Positions 48,636 through 56,326 of a DNA stretch of 64,000 bases are shown here, piece by piece. The stretch lies in NCBI GenBank assembly GCA_964494475.1, contig CAZBRS010000017.1, positions 1-64,000 on the forward strand. Reading direction: 5' to 3'. The position numbers and the translations under genes were made by a program. Every line of letters begins with the position of its first letter. Position 1 is the stretch's first letter. The notes beneath the pieces are model-generated. The model did no database searches and was not told where the DNA came from. It worked only from the letters and a program-made list of their open reading frames with translations. This stretch comes from CAZBRS01 sp964494475. Lineage in GTDB: Bacteria; Myxococcota_A; UBA9042; CAZBRS01.

Positions 48636-50414
48636 ATGCCCCTCGCCTCTCGTTGGCTCCTCTTGATGGTCGTCCTTCTGGCCTGCGTGGCTTGCGGCGC
48701 GTCGCCTTCGGCCGAGGACGCCCACGTGGCGCTCGACGTCGTGGTGGATTCGGCCCCCGAGCCGGGCCCCGAGCCGGTCGACGACGCCTTCGCGGGCGAC
48801 GACGGGGCGCCGAGCGGGCCGGACGGGGCCCCCGACGCGCTGGTCGAGCCCGATCTGCCCCTGGCACCCCTGGTGGTCGTCGCGGCCCGGCCGCCCGCGA
48901 CCCCCGTGGGCGCGCCCTTCGCGTGGACGCTGTGGGCCGAGGGCGGGTTGCCCCCGTACTCCGGCTGGACGGTCACGCTGGGCGAGCTGCCCCCCGGCAC
49001 CACCCTCGACCCCGCCGACGGCCAGTGGAAGGGCACGCCGACCGTCGAGGGCGTGTACCTGTTCGTGGTGGCGGTGCGCGACGCCGCCGGCGCCGAGGCC
49101 TCGCAGCTGATCGGCGTGCGCGTCGGCGACCCGGCCGTCGAGGGGCCCATGCGGGCCCGGGCCCGCGCCTACCAGCAGGTCTACGAGGCCCGCCACCTGT
49201 GGCACGGCATGAGCTACGGCAATTGGCGCCCCGACGACCCCGAGGGCAACTACGGGCTGTCGACGTTGGGTGACGCCACCTTCGTCTCGGGCCAGTGCAC
49301 CCAGGCCATGGCCTTCCGGTACGCCGCCGAGCCTTCGCCCGAGGCGCTGGCCGTCATCACCGAACAGCTCGAGGGCTGGCGCTTCTTCCAGGCGCTCACG
49401 GGCGTGCCGGGCCTGGTGGGGCGCAGCTACATGCGCGAGACCGACCCCATCGAAGACTCGGCGCGCGCCGAGCTCGATGCTCCCGGCACCCAGTGGCACC
49501 GCGGCGCCGGCGAGTTCGAGGGCTGGATCTGGCGCGGCGACACCAGCCGCGACCAGGTCTCGGGCGCGGTGCTCGGCGTGGCCACGGCCTTCGACGCGGT
49601 CGACGACCCGCACGTGAAGGAGCTCGCGGCCGCGTTCCTGGCCGACACGGTCGACCACCTGTGGGAGCACGATCTGCAGTTCGTCGACCCCGACGGCGAG
49701 CCCACCACCTACGGCGACATGAGCGGCGAGCGCCTCGAGCACTGGCCGTTGCCCAACGGGCAGGCCGCCGTCTCGCTGCTGGCCTTCGTCAAGGCCGCCT
49801 GGCACGCGACGGGCGAGCCGCGCTTCGACGAGCGCTACCGCGAGTTGCTGCTCGACCGCGACTACCTGGGCATCGCCCGTGACCACCAGTGGGTCTACGC
49901 CGGCTACGCGACCAAGTGGTTCAACACGTACATCTCGTGGGAGAACTTCTACCACCTGATGCGGCTCGAGGACGATCCCGAGCTCCGCGAGCAACTGCAC
50001 GTCATCTTCCGCGATACGCTGTGGCTGAACGTGGACGACCACACCCCCAACCGGCGCGGCATCGCCGAGTGGAACCCCAACAAGACCCTGTGGTACCTGA
50101 CGTCGACGGGGGAGCACGACCCCGGGTCGCTCTACCGCGCGGTGCAGATGGTGGCCGCCTTCCCCGAAGCGCCCCTCCGGGACCGGCGCGTCACGAACAG
50201 CGCGAACCCGGCCATCGAGCCGAACCCCGAGCAGCCGGACGAGTCGCTCCTCCCCCTGCCGCCCGCCACGCGCGTGCCCGACATGGTCATCTGGCACCGC
50301 GGGCCCTTCACCCTCGACGGCGGCGACGACAGCGGCGAGGAGCGCACGGGCTGCGACTACCTGCAACCTTACTGGATGGCGAGGCAGGCCGGCGTGGTGC
50401 CGGCCGACTGGTGA
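48636..50414 (+). CDS. lipoprotein with putative Ig-like domain and helical domain
   Basis: A 592-residue lipoprotein (VVLLACVACGA) with an Asp/Pro/Gly tether. Residues ~80-170 look like a bacterial putative-Ig domain (GAPFAWTLWAEGGLPPYSGWTVTLGELPPGTTLDPADG). From ~180 to the end, a Trp/Tyr-rich helical domain (QVYEARHLWHGMSYGNWRPDDPEGNYGLSTLGD ... GQCTQAMAFRYA ... SWENFYHLMRLE) suggests an alpha/alpha toroid of the kind found in glycoside hydrolases and lyases. No catalytic residues can be assigned, so function remains open. It is divergent from the SGNH lipoprotein. Confidence 0.7.
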   Translation: MPLASRWLLLMVVLLACVACGASPSAEDAHVALDVVVDSAPEPGPEPVDDAFAGDDGAPSGPDGAPDALVEPDLPLAPLVVVAARPPATPVGAPFAWTLWAEGGLPPYSGWTVTLGELPPGTTLDPADGQWKGTPTVEGVYLFVVAVRDAAGAEASQLIGVRVGDPAVEGPMRARARAYQQVYEARHLWHGMSYGNWRPDDPEGNYGLSTLGDATFVSGQCTQAMAFRYAAEPSPEALAVITEQLEGWRFFQALTGVPGLVGRSYMRETDPIEDSARAELDAPGTQWHRGAGEFEGWIWRGDTSRDQVSGAVLGVATAFDAVDDPHVKELAAAFLADTVDHLWEHDLQFVDPDGEPTTYGDMSGERLEHWPLPNGQAAVSLLAFVKAAWHATGEPRFDERYRELLLDRDYLGIARDHQWVYAGYATKWFNTYISWENFYHLMRLEDDPELREQLHVIFRDTLWLNVDDHTPNRRGIAEWNPNKTLWYLTSTGEHDPGSLYRAVQMVAAFPEAPLRDRRVTNSANPAIEPNPEQPDESLLPLPPATRVPDMVIWHRGPFTLDGGDDSGEERTGCDYLQPYWMARQAGVVPADW

Positions 50415-50442
50415 GGCGGACCCCTGCGGGGCCGGTCAATGG

Positions 50443-50535
50443 CTACGCCGCCAGCAGGGCCAGCACCGCCACCTCGAGCGCGCAGAAGACCAGCGCCCCC
50501 ACGAACTCCACCACGAGGCCGATGCGGGACGACAT
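50443..50535 (-). CDS. putative 30-residue single-pass membrane microprotein
   Basis: A short frame begins at 50535 with MSSRIGLVVEFVGALVFC and continues hydrophobic to LALLAA. It is preceded by GGAGGT seven bases before the ATG, a strong ribosome-binding site. The product would be one transmembrane helix with two embedded Glu residues. It lies in the gap upstream of a divergent response regulator. The evidence is the ribosome-binding site, hydrophobicity and position only. Confidence 0.4.
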   Translation of the reverse strand: MSSRIGLVVEFVGALVFCALEVAVLALLAA

Positions 50536-50701
50536 GGGGATGACCTCCGTCTTCCAATGAAGGCGCAGCCCCGGGCGCGATCAACGCTGCTCGCGTGCCT
50601 TGTCGGCAACGTTTCGGTGACGACGTGGGCCCGGCCCGGCCCTAACCATTTCCTCACAGAACGCTTATCCATTCGTAACGGCTCTGTCCGAACGTCACCT
50701 C

Positions 50702-51385
50702 ATGAGCAACCTGATCCTCATCGTCGATGACGAAGCCGACCTCATCGACGTGCTGGACTTCAACCTGCGCCGCGAGGGCTACGCCACGCGCACGGCCCTC
50801 GACGGGAAGGCCGCCCTCGACGCCGCCCGGCAGGCGCCGCGACCCGACCTCGTGCTCCTGGACCTCAACCTGCCGGGGCTCTCGGGGCTCGAGGTCTGTC
50901 GGCAGCTGAAGCAGGACGAGGGCACGCGGAGCATCCCCGTGCTGATGCTCACGGCGCGGACCGACGAGACCGATCGCATCGTGGGCTTCGAGCTCGGCGC
51001 CGACGACTACGTGACCAAGCCCTTCAACGTGCGCGAGCTCGTGCTGCGGGTCCGGGCCGTGCTCCGGCGTACGTCGGCTGCCCAGGCGGGCGCCGTCCTC
51101 GCCGTGGGGCCGCTCCGGGTCGACGCGGCCGCGCACCGGGCCTGGGTCGGCGAGCGCGAGGTCGTGCTCACCGCGCTCGAGTTCCGCCTGCTGCAGACCT
51201 TCCTCAGCCGGCGCGGGCGCGTCCAGACCCGCGACACCCTGCTCGGCGACGTGTGGGACATCCACGTCGACATCAGCACGCGCACGGTCGACACGCACAT
51301 CAAGCGCCTGCGCGAGAAGCTGGGGCCCGCCGGCCAGCTCATCGAGACGCTGCGGGGCGTGGGGTATCGCTTTCGCGACGAGTGA
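50702..51385 (+). CDS. OmpR/PhoB-family response regulator
   Basis: A 227-residue two-component regulator. The receiver has the acidic pair Asp9/Asp10 (LIVDDE), phospho-acceptor Asp54 (LLDLNLPG), Thr84 (LMLTART) and Lys106 (YVTKPF). A winged-helix effector follows (LTALEFRLLQTFLSRRGRVQTRDTLLGDVWD ... TRTVDTHIKRLREKLG ... IETLRGVGYRF). The closest familiar type is PhoB/PhoP-like. No histidine kinase gene is adjacent, so the partner is elsewhere. A PhoB box could not be established in front of it. Confidence 0.93.
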   Translation: MSNLILIVDDEADLIDVLDFNLRREGYATRTALDGKAALDAARQAPRPDLVLLDLNLPGLSGLEVCRQLKQDEGTRSIPVLMLTARTDETDRIVGFELGADDYVTKPFNVRELVLRVRAVLRRTSAAQAGAVLAVGPLRVDAAAHRAWVGEREVVLTALEFRLLQTFLSRRGRVQTRDTLLGDVWDIHVDISTRTVDTHIKRLREKLGPAGQLIETLRGVGYRFRDE

Positions 51386-51430
51386 GCCGGGGCAGGGGGC
51401 GCTCGGACGACGAGGGGTCGGCCTTTCGGG

Positions 51431-51616
51431 CTACTTGCGAGCGAGGCCGTACGCCTCGCTCACGGCCCGGCGCTCGGCCTCGGGCAGCCCGCGCAGGTAG
51501 GCCTTGAACCCGGGGCACCAGGTCGCGTGCCAGCGCCACAGGCGTCCGATCAGGGACCGGGGGTTCCTGTCGTAGCTGCGCCGGAGCTTGCAGGTCGCGC
51601 ACGCGGGCTCTTTCAT
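51431..51616 (-). CDS. conserved small Cys/Trp-rich protein
   Basis: A 61-residue protein with CATCKLRRSYDRNPRSLIGRLWRWHATWCPGFKAYLRGLPEAERRAV. Short proteins with a C-x-x-C-K-L start, a D-x-N-P-x-S segment and a WRWH-x-x-x-CPG core occur in unrelated bacteria as conserved hypotheticals. Three Cys and one His could bind a metal. It begins 3 bp after the stop of the P-domain lipoprotein reading toward it, in reverse order, so it may be the last gene of that transcript. Confidence 0.65.
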   Translation of the reverse strand: MKEPACATCKLRRSYDRNPRSLIGRLWRWHATWCPGFKAYLRGLPEAERRAVSEAYGLARK

Positions 51617-51619
51617 GGC

Positions 51620-53359
51620 TCAATCCCAGCGCGAGGTGATCGTGAGACCGAAGAGCCCGATGCCGCCGGTCTCGCCGGCCTTGGCGTCGACGACCTTCAG
51701 CCGCCAGGCGCCGTTGACGTACTCGTCGCCGGGGAAGCCCTTCACCACGTGTCTCGCCAGGTAGAACTCGCCGTTGGCGGGGCTGGCGCCGTCGAAGATC
51801 ACCACCTCGGTGCCCGCCGGGTTCAGCAGCGAGATCTTCAGGTCGGTTGGGCGTGCGTGCGACACGACCAGGTCGAGCAGCACGTCGACGTCGACCGTGG
51901 CCAGGCCCTCGACCAGCAGCAGGGCCTCGACGCCCGCGGGCTGGCCGTCGGGGATGGCGAGCGCCGGCTCGCTGACGAAGCGGCCCTGCATCCAGGCCGG
52001 TCGGCAGAGCCCGGTGCCCCAGGTGGGGGCGCCGGCGCAGACCAGCCCCGCGGGGCAATTCGTGGCGGCGTCGCACTCCCGGTCGAGGGCGGGGTCGGTG
52101 TCGGCGGCCGTGGCGATGCAGCGCCCCCTGCCCGTCACCTCGGCCTTGCCCGTGCAGCGCAGACCCGGCGCGCAGTCGGCGTCGTCGGTGCAGCGGCGGC
52201 GTTCGGGGCCCCAGGTCAACGTGCAGGACGACAGGTCGCCGTCGTTGTCGTGCGCGACCACGTCGGTGGTGCCCGCCGCGAACAGCATGCCGAAGCTGTT
52301 GTCGCCTGCGCCCATCTCGTATCCGGTCACGGCCACGCGGTTGCTCGCGTCCCACAGTTCCGTCTGGTTGATCCGCTGGTCGTCGACCACGGCGAAGGCG
52401 GCCTCGGCGGTGGTGGCGTCGTCGTGGGCCGTGGCCGTGACGGCCTTCACGATCTGCGCGCGCTCCAACTCGGTGAGGGGGCTGGCGGCGGTGAGCACGC
52501 GCTCGGCGACGATCACGACGGCGCCCGGGCGATCGAAGATCTCGCGGTAGGTCAGGCCGAAGACGCACGTGCGGTCGAGCGCCTCGTCGACGAGGGCCTT
52601 CGAGCAGCCCGGCAGGTAGGCCGTGGTGAGCCCTTCCATGGTGAAGCCGCACACGTCGGCGGGCGCGTCGGGCAGGCTGCAGAGCTCGTCCCAGGCCGGC
52701 GCCACCACCTCGGGGTCGGCGCACGCCTCGATCACGTCGACTTCGCTCTCGGCGTAGGGGTCGAAGTCGGGGTCGGCGAGCCGATCGGTCACGCACGCGC
52801 GGATGGCGTCGGCCAGCCGGGCGTCACAGGCCCCCGCGTCCGTCACGGGAGCGGGCGCGCACGACGCCGAAGCGCACGTGGCCTGCACGCGGTAGGCGCC
52901 GCGGCCCTGGCCGTCGTGGGTGCCCACCACCACCAGGTAGGCGCCGGCCGCCGGGAGCGCGAGCGCCTTCACGCGGGACAGGCGCCCGTAGCCCGCGTCG
53001 TCGTCGTGGGCCACCTCGTCGACGCCGTAGCCGCCGCCCGTGGCGCGCGGTCCGTAGACGTACAGCGTGGTGTCGAGCCCCAGGCTCGAGCCCTGGTGCG
53101 TGACCTCGAGGTCGACGACGGCCCCTGCGCCCACCTCGAGCACGTAGCCGTGGAACTCGAGGTCCTCGACGAAGCTGGCGCTCACGGCGGCGTCGGCGCC
53201 GAGGCCCAGCGCGCCCTTCGCCACCACGTGGTCGCCCACGTCGGCCTTGCCGTCGCCGAACGCCGGCGCCAGCGGCTCGGACTTGTCCTCGGAGGCGCAA
53301 GCTACCAGCAGGATCGCCAGCGCGGTCAGCCAGGCTGAAGGACAGGATCGTACGCCCAT
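51620..53359 (-). CDS. lipoprotein with C-terminal proprotein-convertase P-like domain
   Basis: A 579-residue lipoprotein (ALAILLVACAS). The N-terminal ~150 residues form a beta domain resembling the pre-peptidase C-terminal type (FVEDLEFHGYVLEVGAGAVVDLEVTHQGS). The middle is Cys-rich and helical, including an LTELERAQIVKAV segment and a HDNDGDLSSC loop. The last ~120 residues (VDVDVLLDLVVSHARPTDLKISLLNPAGTEVVIFDG ... GEWRL-like NGAWRLKVVDAKAGETGGIGLFGLTI) match a subtilisin-kexin P domain. P domains normally follow a protease; none is present here, so a binding role is likely. Confidence 0.78.
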   Translation of the reverse strand: MGVRSCPSAWLTALAILLVACASEDKSEPLAPAFGDGKADVGDHVVAKGALGLGADAAVSASFVEDLEFHGYVLEVGAGAVVDLEVTHQGSSLGLDTTLYVYGPRATGGGYGVDEVAHDDDAGYGRLSRVKALALPAAGAYLVVVGTHDGQGRGAYRVQATCASASCAPAPVTDAGACDARLADAIRACVTDRLADPDFDPYAESEVDVIEACADPEVVAPAWDELCSLPDAPADVCGFTMEGLTTAYLPGCSKALVDEALDRTCVFGLTYREIFDRPGAVVIVAERVLTAASPLTELERAQIVKAVTATAHDDATTAEAAFAVVDDQRINQTELWDASNRVAVTGYEMGAGDNSFGMLFAAGTTDVVAHDNDGDLSSCTLTWGPERRRCTDDADCAPGLRCTGKAEVTGRGRCIATAADTDPALDRECDAATNCPAGLVCAGAPTWGTGLCRPAWMQGRFVSEPALAIPDGQPAGVEALLLVEGLATVDVDVLLDLVVSHARPTDLKISLLNPAGTEVVIFDGASPANGEFYLARHVVKGFPGDEYVNGAWRLKVVDAKAGETGGIGLFGLTITSRWD

Positions 53360-53439
53360 GGGCCGTCTCCGAGGCTCTGGTGGTCGCTGGCGAATCATGG
53401 CGGACGGGAGGCTACCCTGTCCAGCGTCGAACGCGTCGT

Positions 53440-54057
53440 TCACGAGAGCGACCATAGGGCAGCACCGGTGATCACCGGGACCGTCAGGTTGTCGTCGACC
53501 CGCGTGCTCGCGGCCTCGGTGAGCGCGCCGACGACGGCGGCGACGCCGGCCCAGGCGAGCAGCGTGAGGGGACGGTCGGCGTAGGCCGCGAAGCGGAAGA
53601 GCGCGACGGCAGCCAGGCTCGCGGCGGCGAACGCCACGGTGCCTTGCAGCGACCGCCCGCCCGCCAGCTTGATCGTGCCCCAGCGCGTGCCGACCACCGT
53701 GGACGCGGCGTCGCCGAAGCCCAGCACCAGGCAAGCCGCTTCGACGACCTCGCGCGGGTAGAGCACGATCGTCGCGAGCACGCCCAGGCCGAACCAGAAG
53801 CCGCCGGACACGCGATCGAGCTCGTGGGGGCGGATGATGCGTCCGAAGAGCGGGTGCGCGAGGATCTCGGCCTGGACCGCGGGCCGCCGGAGCCGCAGGA
53901 GCTCGGCCAGCCCATAGAGCGTGGTCAGCCCGCCCACGGCGGCGATCGCCACCGGCCGAGGGACCACGGCGTGGTAGGCGAGCACGCCCCACAGCGCGTT
54001 GCAGGCGTGGAACGCCTGGCGCAGCACGACCCGGCGGTAGGGTTCCTTCGAGCCCAC
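53440..54057 (-). CDS. diacylglycerol/polyprenol kinase-family membrane protein
   Basis: A 205-residue polytopic protein with about six membrane segments. The cytoplasmic motif LVLGFGDAASTVVGTRWGTIKLAGGRSLQGTVAF matches the nucleotide-binding signature of the CTP-using DGK1/SEC59/VTE5 family and of phosphatidate cytidylyltransferases. It probably phosphorylates a lipid alcohol (polyprenol, phytol or diacylglycerol). It starts with GTG at 54057, 2 bp after the stop of the membrane protein gene upstream, with GGAG seven bases before. Confidence 0.75.
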   Translation of the reverse strand: MGSKEPYRRVVLRQAFHACNALWGVLAYHAVVPRPVAIAAVGGLTTLYGLAELLRLRRPAVQAEILAHPLFGRIIRPHELDRVSGGFWFGLGVLATIVLYPREVVEAACLVLGFGDAASTVVGTRWGTIKLAGGRSLQGTVAFAAASLAAVALFRFAAYADRPLTLLAWAGVAAVVGALTEAASTRVDDNLTVPVITGAALWSLS

Positions 54058-54059
54058 GC

Positions 54060-54596
54060 TCAACTCCGGAAGCGGGAGGTCCAGAGCAGGGCGTCCAGCA
54101 CTCCCGTGTGCGCCAGGAACACGGCCGCGCCCGCCACCGAGAGGGCCCAGTGCACCGGGTGCTCCCGTGGCTGAAGGCCCGCGAGCAGCCCGAGCAGCAG
54201 CGCCGAGCCGAGCGCGACCAGCGCCAGGACGACCCGGATCGCGAGCCACACGCCTTCGCCTCCGCTCTCCAGGAAACGGAACGTCAGGGGCATCCACAGC
54301 GTCGAGGGCACCAGCACCAGCAGGAAGGGCAGGGCGAGCCAGCCGAGGCCCAGGCCCCCGCTCAGGCGCGCGGTCGCAGGGTCGACGCGGAAGAGCAGGT
54401 AGCTGGCGAAGGTCAGGTAGCCGGCCGCGGCCAGCAGCATGGAGACGCCGTACAGCGGACGCCACGAGGCGGGGACGCCGCCCCACAGGGCGTCGCCCTG
54501 GCCCGGGTGGGTCGCCAGGGGCCAGGCGTAGCTGGCGAGGACCGCGAGGCCCCCGATCACGTTCACGATCAGCAGCGAGGCTCTCGTCGAGACCAT
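54060..54596 (-). CDS. uncharacterised five-to-six-helix membrane protein
   Basis: A 178-residue very hydrophobic protein: STRASLLIVNVIGGLAVLASYAW, YGVSMLLAAAGYLTFASYLLF, LGLGWLALPFLLVLVPSTLWMPL, GVWLAIRVVLALVALGSALLLGLLAG and ALSVAGAAVFLAHTGVLDALLW. No motif identifies a family. Tight spacing with the lipid-kinase-like gene downstream and 13 bp from the lipoprotein gene upstream suggests a three-gene unit. Confidence 0.65.
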   Translation of the reverse strand: MVSTRASLLIVNVIGGLAVLASYAWPLATHPGQGDALWGGVPASWRPLYGVSMLLAAAGYLTFASYLLFRVDPATARLSGGLGLGWLALPFLLVLVPSTLWMPLTFRFLESGGEGVWLAIRVVLALVALGSALLLGLLAGLQPREHPVHWALSVAGAAVFLAHTGVLDALLWTSRFRS

Positions 54597-54609
54597 GGGG
54601 CCCTCCGCG

Positions 54610-56103
54610 TCACGGCGCGGTGAAGAGGCAGCGGGCCAGGGGGAAGCCCACGTCGCGCAGCGCCACCAGGTAGTACGTCTGGCCCGACTGCAACGCGGCG
54701 GGCCCGCCCTCCTGCGGGAAGCGCTGCACGGCCTCGGTCGGCGTGACCCCGTAGGGAACGCCCGACGCGAAGGGCTCGCCGAAGAACGGCACCTCGAGGC
54801 GCCAGCGCGTTCCCTCGGGTTCGTCGAAGTTCGGCGGCACGCCGGGGTTGCCCGAGCCGGCCTCGAGCACGTACAGATGGCGGGCCTTGCCGCCCGTCCA
54901 GACCAGCCGGCCCTCGGAGTCCAGACCCTGGCTGGCCGTGCAGGCCTCGGGCTCGTACACGAGCTGCGCGTAGATGGGGCCGCCGAACGGGGGCACGGCC
55001 GCGCCCTGCTCGGGGGTGAAGCCACGGCGTGCGTACTCGCCCTGCAGCAGCGTACGCATGCGGTCGATGTCGGTGGTGGGCAGGCCGAGCGCCGTACGGT
55101 CGAAGCCGTTGTTCTCGGCCGAGGGGAACGCGCCCAGGGCGCTGGAATCGGAGTAGCCCGCCAGCATCGACAGGCCCGTGTCGGCGATGCTGTCGAGCCA
55201 GATGGGTCCCGCCTCGACGTACCACTGCGACGGGCCCTCGGCGGACGCGCGCGTCGAATGGCAGCAGACGCAGCCGCAGGCCTCGACCTGCCGGCGCGCC
55301 CAGTCGACCTCGGCCATGTAGGCGGTGTCGGCGAGGCGCGGGTCGTCGGCCGCGGTCTGGGGCTCGTTGGGCGAGGCGTAGTAGGGGCGCTGGGTCAGCA
55401 CGTCGGCGCACGAGGCGTCTTCGTCGAAGCGGCGTCCCTCCTCGGTGCAGCCCGAGATGAGCGTCCAGGCGCACACCTTGCCGTCGGCGCCGTGGCCGGC
55501 CGGTTCGTCGTCGGCGGGCACGCGGCACACGGGGTAGGGTTGCACGAAGGGCTGGCCGAAGCCCCCGGTCGAGGGCTTGACGGGCACGGCGCAAGGCGCC
55601 TCCGGCGTGAACGTGCCCCGGAAGAACATGGCGCAGCCCACGCCGGCCACGCGGCAGGCGTCGGCCTCGGTCCCCTCGGTCAGCACCACGCGGCTCCTGC
55701 CGTCGACGCCGCCCGTGAAGCACCGGCCGAGCACCTCGGCGAAGGTGCACCGCGTGTCGGCCGAGAAGGCGCCGACCGTCTCGGGGAAGACCGTCGCGCA
55801 GTCGGCCTCGGCCTCGGCCCGAGACCAGCCCGCGCCGGTGTAGGCCAGGCACTCCTGGAGCTGCGAGAAGGGGTTCGTGTACGTGCACCACCCCACGGCG
55901 ACGCCCTCGGGGGGGAGCTCGGCGTCCGTCGAGTCCGCGCCGTCGGCGGGACCGGTCTCCAACGAGCCGTCGCTCGCGGCCTCCGAGGAGGCGTCGAACG
56001 CGGCGTCGGCGCCGGTCTCGCCGCTGCCTCCGGCGCAGGCCACCAGGCCCAGCATGGCGAGCATCCAGACCGCGCCGTTCCATCCCCGTCGATTGCTTCG
56101 CAT
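54610..56103 (-). CDS. lipoprotein with single CxxCH motif
   Basis: A 497-residue lipoprotein (LAMLGLVACAG) with an Ala/Asp/Ser tether, about 19 cysteines and an isolated haem-binding-type motif CVCCH at residues 278-282 (EACGCVCCHSTRASAEG). The C-terminal ~150 residues form a beta-rich domain (GKARHLYVLEAGSGNPGVPPNFDEPEGTRWRLEVPFFGEP). The single CxxCH lies in a tight Cys cluster, so disulfide or metal binding is as likely as c-type haem attachment. It is transcribed toward the two membrane genes below. Confidence 0.7.
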   Translation of the reverse strand: MRSNRRGWNGAVWMLAMLGLVACAGGSGETGADAAFDASSEAASDGSLETGPADGADSTDAELPPEGVAVGWCTYTNPFSQLQECLAYTGAGWSRAEAEADCATVFPETVGAFSADTRCTFAEVLGRCFTGGVDGRSRVVLTEGTEADACRVAGVGCAMFFRGTFTPEAPCAVPVKPSTGGFGQPFVQPYPVCRVPADDEPAGHGADGKVCAWTLISGCTEEGRRFDEDASCADVLTQRPYYASPNEPQTAADDPRLADTAYMAEVDWARRQVEACGCVCCHSTRASAEGPSQWYVEAGPIWLDSIADTGLSMLAGYSDSSALGAFPSAENNGFDRTALGLPTTDIDRMRTLLQGEYARRGFTPEQGAAVPPFGGPIYAQLVYEPEACTASQGLDSEGRLVWTGGKARHLYVLEAGSGNPGVPPNFDEPEGTRWRLEVPFFGEPFASGVPYGVTPTEAVQRFPQEGGPAALQSGQTYYLVALRDVGFPLARCLFTAP

Positions 56104-56132
56104 GGTGATCCGCTGCGAGTAATTCTTAGGGG

Positions 56133-56160
56133 AACCTACGGCTCTTTCGAGCGAGGTCAA
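56133..56160 (-). promoter_or_regulatory. candidate promoter of the CVCCH lipoprotein gene
   Basis: On the minus strand TTGACC (56155-56160), 16 bp and TAGGTT (56133-56138), giving a ~20-25-base leader. Confidence 0.4.
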
Positions 56161-56207
56161 GCCGATCGAGGCAACCAGCCGCCGAAGGACGCGCCGGCTT
56201 CGCCGTC

Positions 56208-56269
56208 GCCAAGACGCAGCCTGCTGATTCGTTCCTCGGGGTGCGGCGAGCTGCATGCTGCGTCTTGGC
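56208..56269. repeat. perfect 13-bp inverted repeat in a divergent promoter region
   Basis: GCCAAGACGCAGC (56208-56220) and GCTGCGTCTTGGC (56257-56269) are exact reverse complements separated by 36 bp. It lies between the divergent lipoprotein and Tat-flavoprotein genes, 58 bp before the latter's start. It could be a regulator-binding pair looping across the promoter or a terminator-like structure. Confidence 0.8.
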
Positions 56270-56326
56270 ACGGGGAGGCTCTGTGATGTAGAAGAACCAA
56301 ATCGAGGCTTGGCGTGGAGACCGGAC

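Noticed and set aside
50600..50700. PHO box upstream of the PhoB-like regulator
   Set aside because: CTGTC and TCAC fragments occur, but not as two direct heptamers with correct spacing.
56265..56290. Sigma54-type promoter (TTGGCAC) before the flavoprotein
   Set aside because: The -24 GG is present, but the -12 GC is not at the required 10-base spacing.
56255..56326. ATG at 56255 as the flavoprotein start
   Set aside because: It would place 24 polar residues before the twin-arginine motif and begins inside the 13-bp inverted repeat; the GTG at 56327 has a ribosome-binding site.
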